From positions 124,001 to 188,000 of the forward strand of contig NZ_CP015880.1 of NCBI RefSeq assembly GCF_000697965.2: a stretch of DNA of 64,000 bases, in the 5' to 3' direction. Source of the DNA: Ensifer adhaerens. GTDB taxonomy: Bacteria; Pseudomonadota; Alphaproteobacteria; Rhizobiales; Rhizobiaceae. The notes below the pieces were generated by a model. It was not told the origin of the DNA. It saw only the letters and a program-made list of their open reading frames with translations, and ran no database searches. Below, one piece after another: positions 10,489 to 19,547 of this stretch. The position numbers and the translations under genes are program-made. Position 1 is the stretch's first letter. Each line of letters opens with the position of its first letter.

Positions 10489-10536
10489 AGCGGGATGAGG
10501 AAAAGTGCTTGCGGTATTCCGCCCGCATCCCGCTCT
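10487..10536. repeat. RIME-like palindromic repeat between kdpC and kdpD
   Basis: An 11-bp perfect inverted repeat AGAGCGGGATG / CATCCCGCTCT flanks a smaller GCGG/CCGC stem. The AGAGCGGGATGAGGAAAAGTG wording is characteristic of intergenic repeats in rhizobial genomes. The transcript would fold into a stable hairpin separating kdpABC from kdpDE. Confidence 0.7.
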
Positions 10537-10570
10537 AAGCTATTAGAATCGATCACGCCTGAGACAATGC

Positions 10571-13267
10571 ATGCCCGACAGTGAACGCGACGCCAAAGGT
10601 CGCCCGGACCCAGACGCACTGCTGGCGCTTGCCGCGCAGGACCGCCGGGGAAAACTGACCGTATTCCTCGGCGCCGCTCCCGGCGTCGGCAAGACCTATG
10701 CGATGTTGTCGCGAGCCCGCCGGCTGAAGGACGACGGTGTCGATATCGTCGTCGGGCTGGTCGAGACGCACGGGCGCAGCGAGACCGCTGCGCTCATTGA
10801 CGGATTGGAGATACTGCCGCGCCGCGATGTGAACCATCGCGGCCGAATGCTTTCCGAGTTCGACCTGGATGCGGCCCTCGCGCGGCGTCCCCGGATCATC
10901 GTCGTCGACGAACTGGCCCACAGCAATCCGGCCGAAAGCCGGCACCCCAAGCGCTATCAGGATGTTGAGGAACTGATCGCCGCCGGCATCGATGTCTGGA
11001 CGGCGCTCAATATCCAGCATCTCGAAAGCCTCTCGGATATCGTCGCCCAGATCACCGGTGTACCCGTGCGCGAACGGGTGCCGGATACCGTATTGAAGCG
11101 CGCTGACGACGTACTGCTTGTGGATCTGTCGCCGGCCGAGCTGATCGAGCGGCTGAAGGAGGGCAAGGTTTATCTGCCCGACAGCGCACAGCGCGCCGTC
11201 GACCGCTTCTTCCGCCTTGGCAACCTGACGGCACTGCGCGAACTGGCGCTCAGGCGGACAGCCGACCGGGTCGACGACCAGATGGTCGACTATCTCAAGC
11301 AGAACGCCATCGAAGGCATCTGGGCAAGCGGCGAGCGGCTGCTCGTCTGCATTGGTTCGGACCCGTTGTCCGAAAAGGTCGTGCGCACGGCAAGCCGGCT
11401 CGCCGAAGGATTGAATGCCCCCTGGATCGTCGTCTTCATCGAGCGCGCCGACCGCGAGAGCGGCGACGGCGAAGACGTGCGCCGGCTCGACGAAACCTTC
11501 CGTCTTGCCGAACAGCTCGGCGCCGAGACGCGCCGTATTATCGGCAACGACTTCGTCGAGGAAATCCTGAAGCTCGCGCGCCGGGAACACGCGACGCAGA
11601 TCGTCATCGGCGCGCGCCGCCAGCCGTTCCCGATGCGGCTGTTTCGCCAGTCGCTTCCCGACGCCTTGGCCGAGCGCGTGTCCGGCATCGGCATTCACCT
11701 TGTGACCGATCGCGAGACGGTGCCCGTCAAACGGCGAACGAAGATGAAACGGACGCTGCCGCCGGGAAGTGGGCGCGCGATCGGCATCGCCGCCGGATCG
11801 GTGGTCGTCTCGACCGCCGTCGGCCTGCTGCTTGGCCGTTTCGTCGTCCTGCCCAACATCTCGTTGCTTTATCTACTCGCAGTGCTGGCCTCGGCGACCT
11901 ATGCCGGTCACATCGCGGCAATCGCGGCAGCACTTTTTTCGGTGCTCGCCTATAACTTCTTTTTCATCAAACCGACCGGCACCTTCACCATCGCCGAGCC
12001 GCACGAGGTTTTTGCGCTCGTCGTCTTCCTCGCTGCCGCAGCCCTCGCCGGCAGCCTGGCGTCGCGGGTACGGGAGCAGGCAAAGACCGCCCGCCAGCGC
12101 GCCGCCGCGACTCAGGCGCTCTATGACTTTTCGCGCAAACTTTCAGGCACCGCCAAGGCCGACGACGTGCTCTGGGCGGCGGTGACGCAGATGCAGTCGA
12201 CGCTGAAACGCAGTTCAGCGCTGCTTCTGCCTGAGGACGGAGACCTGCAGCTGAAAGCCGCCTGGCCGCCGGACACCGAGCTCGACGTCACCGACATCAT
12301 GGCGGCGCGTTGGGCGATGGACAAACGCGAGCCGGCCGGCAACGGCACGGGAACCCTGCCGAACAGCCCTTTCCATTTCCGGCCGCTGACGAGCCCGCAC
12401 GGCGTCGTCGGCGTCTGCGGCTTCGTCCAGGCCGACAAGCCACTGGAGATCAACGAGGAGCGGGCGCTGGCAGCGATCCTCGACCAGACGGCGATCGCCG
12501 TCGACCGCGCCCGCCTGTCACGCGAAAGCCTCGACCAGGCCGCAAAGCTCGAGGGCGAGCGCTTCCGCGCTGCCCTTCTTTCATCCATTTCGCATGATCT
12601 GAGAACCCCGCTTGCGACCATTACCGGCGCCGTCACCAGCTTGCGCCAGCTCGGTGATCGCATGCCGCCGGAAAGCCGCGACGACCTGTTGCAGTCGATC
12701 GAGGAGGAGGGCGGTCGGCTGACGCGCTTTGTCGCCAACCTGCTCGACATGACGCGCATCGAGGCCGGTACCGTCAATGCCAAGCGCGATTGGGTCGATG
12801 TCGCCGACGTGGTGCGGGCGGCGGTCGATCGCGCTCGCAAATATTTTCCCGAGCGCGAGATCGAAACCAGCATCGCCCCTGACTTGCCCCTGATGCGGGG
12901 CGACAGCGTGCTGCTCGGCCAGGTGCTCTTCAACCTGCTGGACAATGCCAACAAATATGGCGGCGAAGAGCCGATCAGCATCTATGCCCGTACCGACAGC
13001 AACGAGATCGTGCTGTCAGTGACCGACCTCGGCAAGGGTATTCCGCCGCGGGACCTCGAGCAGGTCTTCGAGAAATTCTTCCGCCGCGGCAAGGCGGATG
13101 GCCGCACTCCGGGAACGGGGCTGGGACTGTCGATCGCCAAGGGCTTCGTCGAAGCGATGGGCGGGCAGATCAAGGCGGAGAGCCCGGCGCTTCGCCGCCG
13201 CGGCACGCGCATTTCCATGCGCTTTCCCGCCGCCAAGGCTGAAATCTCCGAAAAGGACCGTGCATGA
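10571..13267 (+). CDS. kdpD: osmosensitive K+ channel sensor histidine kinase KdpD
   Basis: KdpD senses K+ limitation and phosphorylates KdpE. The 898-residue product has the family architecture. An N-terminal KdpD domain carries a Walker A loop GAAPGVGKT (residues 34-42), followed by a UspA-like domain (~250-370) and four clustered membrane helices (~400-500). A GAF-like region (~520-640), a HisKA domain with phospho-acceptor H675 in SISHDLRTP, and a HATPase domain with NLLDNANKYGG and GTGLGLSIAKG complete it. The ATG follows a weak site after the palindromic repeat. It overlaps kdpE by four bases (ATGA), implying translational coupling. Confidence 0.97.
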   Translation: MPDSERDAKGRPDPDALLALAAQDRRGKLTVFLGAAPGVGKTYAMLSRARRLKDDGVDIVVGLVETHGRSETAALIDGLEILPRRDVNHRGRMLSEFDLDAALARRPRIIVVDELAHSNPAESRHPKRYQDVEELIAAGIDVWTALNIQHLESLSDIVAQITGVPVRERVPDTVLKRADDVLLVDLSPAELIERLKEGKVYLPDSAQRAVDRFFRLGNLTALRELALRRTADRVDDQMVDYLKQNAIEGIWASGERLLVCIGSDPLSEKVVRTASRLAEGLNAPWIVVFIERADRESGDGEDVRRLDETFRLAEQLGAETRRIIGNDFVEEILKLARREHATQIVIGARRQPFPMRLFRQSLPDALAERVSGIGIHLVTDRETVPVKRRTKMKRTLPPGSGRAIGIAAGSVVVSTAVGLLLGRFVVLPNISLLYLLAVLASATYAGHIAAIAAALFSVLAYNFFFIKPTGTFTIAEPHEVFALVVFLAAAALAGSLASRVREQAKTARQRAAATQALYDFSRKLSGTAKADDVLWAAVTQMQSTLKRSSALLLPEDGDLQLKAAWPPDTELDVTDIMAARWAMDKREPAGNGTGTLPNSPFHFRPLTSPHGVVGVCGFVQADKPLEINEERALAAILDQTAIAVDRARLSRESLDQAAKLEGERFRAALLSSISHDLRTPLATITGAVTSLRQLGDRMPPESRDDLLQSIEEEGGRLTRFVANLLDMTRIEAGTVNAKRDWVDVADVVRAAVDRARKYFPEREIETSIAPDLPLMRGDSVLLGQVLFNLLDNANKYGGEEPISIYARTDSNEIVLSVTDLGKGIPPRDLEQVFEKFFRRGKADGRTPGTGLGLSIAKGFVEAMGGQIKAESPALRRRGTRISMRFPAAKAEISEKDRA

Positions 13268-13956
13268 GCGTGGAGCGTATCCTCGTCGTCGACGACGAAC
13301 CCCAGATCCAGCGTTTCCTGAAACCCGCGCTGAGTGCTGCCGGCTATGACGTTCGTGAGGCGATGACCGGCGCCGAGGCGCTGAAGGCGGCGGCGACGAT
13401 GGCGCCGGATGTCGTCATCCTCGATCTCGGCCTGCCCGATATGGATGGCAAGGAGGTCATCGCCAACCTGCGCGGCTGGTCGCAGGTGCCGATCATCATC
13501 CTGTCGGCCCGCGACCGGGAAAGCGAAAAGATCGCAGCACTCGATCTCGGCGCCGACGACTACATCGAAAAGCCCTTCGGTATCGGCGAACTGACGGCCC
13601 GCATCCGTGCGGCCCTTCGCCACCGGGTGCAGATGGAAGGCGGCCAGACGCAGCTTTCCGCCGATGGTGTTTCGATCGACACGATCAAGCGGGTGGTGAC
13701 GAAGGACGGCGAGCCCGTCCGGCTGACGCCAAAGGAATACGACCTCCTGGTGATGCTGGCGCATCACGCCGGCCGTGTCGTCACCCACAAGACGCTGCTT
13801 ACCTCGGTCTGGGGCGTCGCGCACGGCGAAGACCTGCATTATCTGCGCGTCTTCATCGGCCAGCTGCGCGGCAAGATCGAGCGCGATCCGGCCGATCCGA
13901 AGATCATCCGTACGGAGCCGGGCGTCGGCTATCGCTTCGTCGGCGACGAGGGCTGA
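13264..13956 (+). CDS. kdpE: two-component response regulator KdpE
   Basis: KdpE is the OmpR-family DNA-binding regulator that activates kdpFABC. The 230 residues comprise a receiver domain with the acidic pair D10/D11, phospho-acceptor D54 in VILDLGLPDMDG, and the conserved lysine in YIEKPFG. A winged-helix output domain follows, ending RTEPGVGYRFV. It overlaps kdpD by four bases. The stop lies 21 bases from the convergent hydrolase gene. Confidence 0.97.
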   Translation: MSVERILVVDDEPQIQRFLKPALSAAGYDVREAMTGAEALKAAATMAPDVVILDLGLPDMDGKEVIANLRGWSQVPIIILSARDRESEKIAALDLGADDYIEKPFGIGELTARIRAALRHRVQMEGGQTQLSADGVSIDTIKRVVTKDGEPVRLTPKEYDLLVMLAHHAGRVVTHKTLLTSVWGVAHGEDLHYLRVFIGQLRGKIERDPADPKIIRTEPGVGYRFVGDEG

Positions 13957-13977
13957 CGGCGGGCTGCCGCCAAGCCC

Positions 13978-15255
13978 TTACTTTATCTTCACCGGCGTCG
14001 GCATGTCGGTTGCGAGCGTGTCTCCGACGACCACCTTCTTCTTCTTCGCCGGCTGCGGGTTTTCGAGGATCGACACAGGCGCCGAGACCGTCACGGCCGC
14101 GACGTTGCCGACGTTTCTCGCCGTGCCGGCGACGACCGCGGCAATGCCGGTTCCAACCGAGATATCGGAATCTGTGAGCGTCTGCCCCGTGGCGAGCCGC
14201 GTGCCGATGAGCTGGACGATCTCGGGGCTTTCCGCAAACTTTCCGTGGTGCAGGCCGTCCTCAGACTTAACCTTTGTCAAATCGATGGCAGTGATGCCGG
14301 CCCTTTCAAGCTGAGTGCGATAAGGCTCTGCCGACGGGTCGATTGCGCCAAGGCGTGAAACGTCGCCCGAGATGAAGCTCGAAAGCGCCAAGGCGCGGTC
14401 GTCCTGCGAAACGAAGATGGTGAACTTCGGCCGTTTCTTGCCCATCTCGACAAACTGCTTGGCGAAGACATCGAGATCGATATCGGGCGAGGCGAGGATG
14501 ACGTTCTCGATCTTGGACGGCACGTTGCCGTCGCGGATGCCCATCTGCCGGAGCGATTCCATCGTCAGCCAGGTACCCATGGAATGGGCGAGGATGGTTA
14601 TGCTTTTGACCTTCGGCGCGTCGGATAGCTTTTTCAGAATGTCTTCGAGCGCCGTGCGCGAATAGTTCGTGCTTTCCTTGTCGTAGTTGTAGTCGAACAC
14701 GTTGGCGCGCGAAGGCCAGGTGAAGAGAACCGGCGTTGCCTGGACCTCCGAGTCATGCACGATCTGCGCCAGCCGGTAGACCGAATCCTCGTAGCGATTG
14801 TTGAAGCCGTGCACGAAGACGAAGGCATTGCCGCCGACATCGTGCTGCAGGAACCAGGACTTGGCTTCATCGAGCGACTTGAGCTCGTTCACCCGCGTGA
14901 CGGCGAATTCCTTGGCCGGATCCGGCGGCAGCTTGCGCGGCCATTGCACCGTGCCCGACTTGCGTGCCGTTTCCGGCGGGATCGAAACCGCGACGTCGGT
15001 AAGGAAAGTATTGGCGTCGCGCTCGCCGGAAAAGAGCGTTGCCGGATCGCCGGAGGGTTCGCGCGTGGTTGCGACAAGCATGTCGACGGTGGATGCGCCC
15101 GGGACCGGAGTGGTGAGTGCGACGGGCGCCATCACACCCTTGGCATGGCCGCCGCAGCCGGCAAGCAGCGTCAGCGCCGCAAGCACGAACATTGTCCGCC
15201 CCCTGCCTGCGCCTCCCCGATGTAACGAACCCTGAACTCCCACCCATTCGAACAT
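13978..15255 (-). CDS. DUF900-type alpha/beta-hydrolase, predicted lipoprotein
   Basis: This predicted envelope hydrolase has an N-terminal signal with lipobox LLAGC (…FVLAALTLLAGCGG), so it is probably lipid-anchored. The body matches the DUF900/COG4782 family: VDMLVATTREP, FVHGFNNRYEDSVYRLAQI, VLFTWPSRANVFDYNYD, then a nucleophile elbow AHSMGTW. Catalytic Ser in AHSMG, an Asp in ASPDIDLDVF and the His in DGLHHGKF are the likely triad. I took the ATG at 15255 to give a basic n-region before the hydrophobic stretch; ATG 15192 has the better AGGGGGCGG site but a neutral, very short signal, and ATG 15321 is also in frame. Substrate unknown. It is convergent with kdpE. Confidence 0.8.
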   Translation of the reverse strand: MFEWVGVQGSLHRGGAGRGRTMFVLAALTLLAGCGGHAKGVMAPVALTTPVPGASTVDMLVATTREPSGDPATLFSGERDANTFLTDVAVSIPPETARKSGTVQWPRKLPPDPAKEFAVTRVNELKSLDEAKSWFLQHDVGGNAFVFVHGFNNRYEDSVYRLAQIVHDSEVQATPVLFTWPSRANVFDYNYDKESTNYSRTALEDILKKLSDAPKVKSITILAHSMGTWLTMESLRQMGIRDGNVPSKIENVILASPDIDLDVFAKQFVEMGKKRPKFTIFVSQDDRALALSSFISGDVSRLGAIDPSAEPYRTQLERAGITAIDLTKVKSEDGLHHGKFAESPEIVQLIGTRLATGQTLTDSDISVGTGIAAVVAGTARNVGNVAAVTVSAPVSILENPQPAKKKKVVVGDTLATDMPTPVKIK

Positions 15256-15440
15256 CGGCATCCCCACATACGCCTGAACTCGACTGCATCTGATCGCGCT
15301 TTCGCGAAATGCAGATGACAATACTCGGCGTCAATATGCAAGCAGGCGCTGATTGAAGATTCGCTACAGAGTTGTTGATGGATGTCGTTTCCCGTGTCGC
15401 GGGCTTGCCGCGACACGAAACCGACGCGGGCGATCTGCCG

Positions 15441-16613
15441 TTACTTCGCCGCCGCTTCCAGCGACTTCAGGATCGCGTGGGCAGCCTTGATCCTCTCGGG
15501 GTTCGGGTAGTTGCGGTTGGCAAGCAGCACGATTCCGATCTTCTTCTCCGGTACGAAGGCGACATAGCCGCCGAAGCCGTTGGTGGAGCCGGTCTTGTTG
15601 TAGAGCGTCGAGCCATCGGGGCGCTTCGGGGGATCCAATGCCTTGACCGGGTTGCTTTTCAGGGCCATGTCGCGCGAATTGCCGTCGAGCAGCCGCTCCA
15701 GCGAAACGGGGTAGGGGTATTGTTCCCAGCCCAGCCCCTGCACCATCTTGCCGCTGTCGAAATATCCGACATGGGTGCCTTCGACCGACTTGCGGATCGC
15801 GCCGTCGAGACGTTCAGGCTGGATGTTGGTCTCGACGAAGCGGATCATGTCTGCGGCCGATGACTTTACGCCATAGGCCTCCGCGTCGAACGTACCGGCA
15901 GTGACGCGAATTGGCTTGTCGGCCTTGCCGTAGCCCCAGGCGTAGCTGCCCATCTGGCTATCGGGAACGCGGACATAGCTGTGCTTCAGGCCGAGCTTGG
16001 GAAAGATCTCGCTTTCGAGAACCGCGCTGAAGCTGCCGCCCATCGCTAAAGCCGCGGTGTGGCCGAAGAGGCCGATGCTCGGGTTGGAATAGCGACGCTT
16101 CTTGCCGGGCTTGGCCTCCGGTTTCCATGTGCTGAAATAGCCGACCATGTCGGCGTTGCTCTTGACCGCATCGGGAAACTGCAACGGCAGTCCGCCAGCC
16201 GTATAGGTGGCAAGATGCAGGAGGGTCGCCTTGTCGATCGGCGTGCCCGCAAAGGCCGGGATGTACTTGCCGGGATGATCGTCGAAGGAGAGCTTGCCGG
16301 TGACCTGCGCATAGGACGCCAGTGTCGCGGCGAAGGCCTTGCTGATCGAGCCCAGTTCAAACAGCGTATTCTCGGTAACCGGTGCGTTCGTTTCCTTGGA
16401 AGCGACGCCGTAGTTCAGGAAATAGTGCCGGCCTTCAACGGTGACGGCGACGGCCATGCCCGGCACCTTGTGTTCGCGCATGATGGGGCGGATCGCCTTG
16501 TCCACGGCAGCGGCAATCTGCGCCCGCTCGCCACCTTCGGCAAAGGCGCTGGACGCCAGGGTCGCAAGGATTGCAGTAGAAAGACCTAATTTAATTGTCG
16601 CCATTCTATCCAT
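15441..16613 (-). CDS. ampC: class C (AmpC-type) beta-lactamase
   Basis: This is a periplasmic serine beta-lactamase family protein of 390 residues with a signal peptide (…LGLSTAILATLASSAFA). All three active-site motifs are present: SISK with Ser89 as nucleophile, the YSN box in RRYSNPSIG, and the KTG box in YNKTGSTNG. The length and motif order match class C enzymes rather than DD-carboxypeptidases or esterases, though these are related. ATG 16613 (MDRMATIK…) or ATG 16604 may be the start; GAGAGAGA favours 16613. I see no ampR-type regulator next to it, so inducibility is not predicted. The symbol reflects family, not proven resistance. Confidence 0.87.
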   Translation of the reverse strand: MDRMATIKLGLSTAILATLASSAFAEGGERAQIAAAVDKAIRPIMREHKVPGMAVAVTVEGRHYFLNYGVASKETNAPVTENTLFELGSISKAFAATLASYAQVTGKLSFDDHPGKYIPAFAGTPIDKATLLHLATYTAGGLPLQFPDAVKSNADMVGYFSTWKPEAKPGKKRRYSNPSIGLFGHTAALAMGGSFSAVLESEIFPKLGLKHSYVRVPDSQMGSYAWGYGKADKPIRVTAGTFDAEAYGVKSSAADMIRFVETNIQPERLDGAIRKSVEGTHVGYFDSGKMVQGLGWEQYPYPVSLERLLDGNSRDMALKSNPVKALDPPKRPDGSTLYNKTGSTNGFGGYVAFVPEKKIGIVLLANRNYPNPERIKAAHAILKSLEAAAK

Positions 16614-17152
16614 TCGATGTGTTCTCTCTCGATATGCTGTCGGTGGCGCGGCGTGGGAGGGCCGCCGGCCACGGTCGGAGATGCTGTGTCGGGTCCGAGC
16701 TGGCGCTTTGCCGGCCCATGTCCCGCCAGGCCACGGAGACCCTGCAAGAAGTGCCCAACAGGACGGCAAAGAGCTAGACCGCCCGGCCCGACGGCACAAA
16801 TGACGATATTTCGAGGGAGACCCTAGAAAATCTAAGGTGAGATGTCGCCGCGCGGGAGACGATTCCAGAGGCCGAAAGGGCGGCGGGGAGGGGCGCCGGC
16901 GCCGTGCGCTCTACAAAATCACGCTGTCCGTTGTCATCGGGGGTTCTCGGGCGTAGTATTCGCCGGCAGTTCAAGGCCCTGTTGTTGCCAGACTGCATGT
17001 CTAATATGTCTAATCCGCGAGCTGCTTCTGATCCAACAGAAGAGTCTCCCCCGATTCCGGGAGAATATTCGGAAGCTTATTTACATCCGACGCCACTCAA
17101 TGGCGCCTCCGCCGATCTCTATTGCAATCAGACGGCCATATTGGAGGATAAG
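16614..17152. other. 539-bp intergenic region, no gene supported
   Basis: This stretch separates divergent ampC and the glycine-zipper lipoprotein gene. The open frame that extends upstream from the lipoprotein start lacks a ribosome site and a signal peptide, so I treat it as non-coding. No clear promoter, repeat or RNA was recognised. Confidence 0.5.
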
Positions 17153-17404
17153 ATGAGCAAGCAGACCATAACTATCGTTCTTGCCGGCGCCCTAGCCTTA
17201 TCGGGGTGCCAATCGGCCTATATGTCCAAGAGCGGTTCGACCGGCAACGAATTCGGCTGCATTGCCGGAACCGTTGGTGGGGCCATTGTCGGCGGCCTGA
17301 TCGGCTCGACCATTGGTTCAGGCACCGGTCAGCTATGGGCCGTTGGTGGTGGAGCGACACTCGGCGCTGCTGCCGGCAACGCGCTGACATGCCGCTATTA
17401 TTGA
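17153..17404 (+). CDS. small glycine-zipper outer-membrane lipoprotein
   Basis: This 83-residue predicted lipoprotein has a signal and lipobox MSKQTITIVLAGALALSGC, then a glycine-rich pair of helices (GTVGGAIVGGLIGSTIGSGTG and WAVGGGATLGAAAGNAL) typical of the 17-kDa/SlyB glycine-zipper group. Its role is usually structural in the outer membrane. ATG 17153 follows TTGGAGGATAAG. An EF-hand protein gene begins 17 bases downstream, so the two are probably cotranscribed. Confidence 0.75.
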   Translation: MSKQTITIVLAGALALSGCQSAYMSKSGSTGNEFGCIAGTVGGAIVGGLIGSTIGSGTGQLWAVGGGATLGAAAGNALTCRYY

Positions 17405-17421
17405 TCGAGGAACAGAGCAGA

Positions 17422-17772
17422 ATGAAGAAAATCGTTCTTATGAGCGTGCTTGCGCTCGGCCAGATCACACCGGCGATCGCGCAGCAAGCTGCGACGATGA
17501 ACCAGGGACAGATGAGCGCGCTCGACAGCGACAAGGACGGCGCGGTCGAGCGGTCCGAGTACGAGGCCTTCATGGCGGGCGCCTTCGACAATCTCGACAA
17601 GAACAAGGACGGAAATCTTACGTCCGACGAGACGAAGCAGGCGCTGAACGCTCAGCAGTTTGCCGCCACGGATACCAACAGCGACGGCAAGATCAGCCGG
17701 AACGAGTTTCTTGATCGGGTGATGGCGGATTTCAAGACCGCGGATCGAAGCGGCGACGGCAGCCTGAAATGA
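17422..17772 (+). CDS. secreted EF-hand calcium-binding protein
   Basis: This 116-residue protein has a signal peptide (MKKIVLMSVLALGQITPAIA) and four EF-hand loops starting near D35 (DSDKDGAVERSE), D59 (DKNKDGNLTSDE), D84 (DTNSDGKISRNE) and D108 (DRSGDGS, cut short by the C terminus). The first three have all acidic ligands and a glycine at loop position 6, so they should bind Ca2+; the last is incomplete. It is probably periplasmic. It follows the glycine-zipper lipoprotein gene directly. No enzymatic domain is present; buffering or signalling is an inference. Confidence 0.85.
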   Translation: MKKIVLMSVLALGQITPAIAQQAATMNQGQMSALDSDKDGAVERSEYEAFMAGAFDNLDKNKDGNLTSDETKQALNAQQFAATDTNSDGKISRNEFLDRVMADFKTADRSGDGSLK

Positions 17773-17920
17773 TGCTCGGAGCCAATGCCGACCGCCCTTG
17801 ATCCCGGTCGTTCGCGGCTGGCGGGCACGGGCTTCGGCCCGGCTCTCGCGCAAGCAAAGACGGCGTGCGCGCACGCACGTCCTCATTTTCCGGTTGCAAT
17901 TGCCGGGCGTTCTGTTTCTC

Positions 17921-18106
17921 ATGTCTAAAATTCACCGGCAGCTGGCCAGCTGGCTGCCGGTGCTCATGCCGCTCTTCCTGATTGTCCCATTCGGCTTTCT
18001 GACAAGCGACCAGGTTCTCCACGCAAGCGTGCGGAAGGGGACGTCGATGACAGCGAATGGGAATTCTCGCGATTGCCCCGCCGGCCGCGTATGGCCGGCG
18101 CCGTGA
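17921..18106 (+). CDS. possible 61-residue membrane peptide
   Basis: An open frame starting ATG 17921 encodes MSKIHRQLASWLPVLMPLFL and continues with one hydrophobic segment and a polar tail. It sits in the ~400-bp gap before the DUF3300 gene. No good ribosome site precedes it and the C-terminal half looks non-coding, so it may be chance. Confidence 0.25.
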   Translation: MSKIHRQLASWLPVLMPLFLIVPFGFLTSDQVLHASVRKGTSMTANGNSRDCPAGRVWPAP

Positions 18107-18168
18107 CGTCCAAGCCGGGGGATCTCCCGGGCTCGTTTGTTGATCGTTGTGCCTGGATAGGAGAGACC

Positions 18169-19527
18169 ATGTTCGACCGACCTCGTTCTTTGCGTGCGCC
18201 AACGGTGGCGTTGCTTGCCTTGCTGACGGGTTCGTTTGCGGTGGGCACTGCGCTGGCGCAGGAGCAGGCCGCCGCCCAGGCGGCGACCGAAGAGGCGCCG
18301 CAACCGCTCAGCGAAGATGAGCTCGAGGTCCTCGTCGCGCGCATTGCGCTCTACCCCGACGAACTCGTCGCACTCGTGACCTCTGCCTCGCTCTACCCGC
18401 TGCAGATCGTCGAGGCCGAGCGCTTCCTCGAGGTTTCGCAGACCAAGAAGGACATGAAGCCGAAGGACAGCTGGGACGGCAGCATCGTCTCGCTGCTGAA
18501 TTATCCTCAGATCGTCAAGATGATGAGCGACGACCTCGACTGGACCCAGTCGCTCAGCGACGCGCTAGCCTATCAGCAGAAGGACGTGCTCGTCGCCATC
18601 CAGCAATTGCGCGACAAGGCCGTCGCCGACGGCGTCATCAAGTCGGACGACAAGGTGGTGGTGAAGCAGGAAAACGACAACGTCGTGATCCAGGCCGCCA
18701 ATCCGGAGAAAATCTACGTCCCCCAATACGAGCCGCAGATGCTCTATGATCCAGGCTATCAGCCGGCCCCGATCGCCTATTATCCCGAGCCCTATCCGAA
18801 CTATTACTATCCGACGGCGACCTTCTTTGCCGGCGTGGTCACGGGTGCTGCCTTTGCCGCGGTCGTCGACTGGGACGACTGGGGCGTCTGGGGCGGGCGC
18901 TGGAACGGCGGCGATGTCGATATCGACTGCAACAATTGCTTCAACAACATCAACGGCAAGGTGAAATTCAACGACGTCGACTGGAAAAATGTCGACCGCA
19001 GCAAGATCAGCTTCGACAAGAACCAGTTCGCCAAGATCGATCGCACCTCCATGGAGCGGGACTTCAAGTCCGCGAAAGGCAACAACATCGCCAACCGGGC
19101 GAAGGTGGCCCGCACCAACGAGATCGGCGCGGCGGCAAATAGATCCGGTAGCCGGATCTCGGTCGACGATGTCCGCAAGAGCAAGGTCGAGGCGCGCCAG
19201 CGGGAAAATCTCGGGCGAACCAACGCAGCTCCTGGCGACCGCAAACCGGGCAACCAGGTCAAGCAGAGGCCTCAGGGCGACAAGATCGGCAATGCCAAGC
19301 CGGCGGCCCGGGCCGATCGCCAGGTCGCCAAGCCGAAGCCGGGCGGCAAGATCGATCGTGGCGGTGGCGGAAAACCATCCGCCCTTGGTCAGGTCCAGAG
19401 CGGACGGGTGACCAAGATGCAGTCGGACCGCGGCCGCCAGGCGCTTGGTGGCGGCCAGCGCGGCGGTGGCCAGCCGCACCGTGAGATCAGGCGTGGTGGT
19501 GGCGGCGGCGGCGGACGGCACCGGTAA
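18169..19527 (+). CDS. DUF3300 domain protein, secreted
   Basis: This 452-residue product has a signal peptide (ending ALAQEQ). The DUF3300 domain occupies about residues 40-260, with ALYPDELVALVTSASLYPLQIVEAERFL and a tyrosine/proline-rich segment around YVPQYEPQMLYDPGYQ. A short hydrophobic stretch near residue 220 is followed by a long basic, low-complexity tail rich in Arg, Lys, Gly and Gln (residues ~290-452) ending in poly-Gly and HR. The tail suggests nucleic-acid, peptidoglycan or surface binding, but that is speculation. ATG 18169 follows TAGGAGAGACC. A DUF2950 gene follows after 20 bases; the two families are often paired. Function unknown. Confidence 0.82.
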   Translation: MFDRPRSLRAPTVALLALLTGSFAVGTALAQEQAAAQAATEEAPQPLSEDELEVLVARIALYPDELVALVTSASLYPLQIVEAERFLEVSQTKKDMKPKDSWDGSIVSLLNYPQIVKMMSDDLDWTQSLSDALAYQQKDVLVAIQQLRDKAVADGVIKSDDKVVVKQENDNVVIQAANPEKIYVPQYEPQMLYDPGYQPAPIAYYPEPYPNYYYPTATFFAGVVTGAAFAAVVDWDDWGVWGGRWNGGDVDIDCNNCFNNINGKVKFNDVDWKNVDRSKISFDKNQFAKIDRTSMERDFKSAKGNNIANRAKVARTNEIGAAANRSGSRISVDDVRKSKVEARQRENLGRTNAAPGDRKPGNQVKQRPQGDKIGNAKPAARADRQVAKPKPGGKIDRGGGGKPSALGQVQSGRVTKMQSDRGRQALGGGQRGGGQPHREIRRGGGGGGGRHR

Positions 19528-19547
19528 CTCAAGGGAGGAGAACGAAA

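Noticed and set aside
10553..11698. A 381-codon minus-strand frame inside kdpD
   Set aside because: It is a shadow of kdpD caused by high GC and codon bias; it has no ribosome site and no recognisable domain.
16904..17152. N-terminal extension of the glycine-zipper lipoprotein
   Set aside because: It would bury the lipobox signal; the good TTGGAGGA site and signal peptide begin at 17153.
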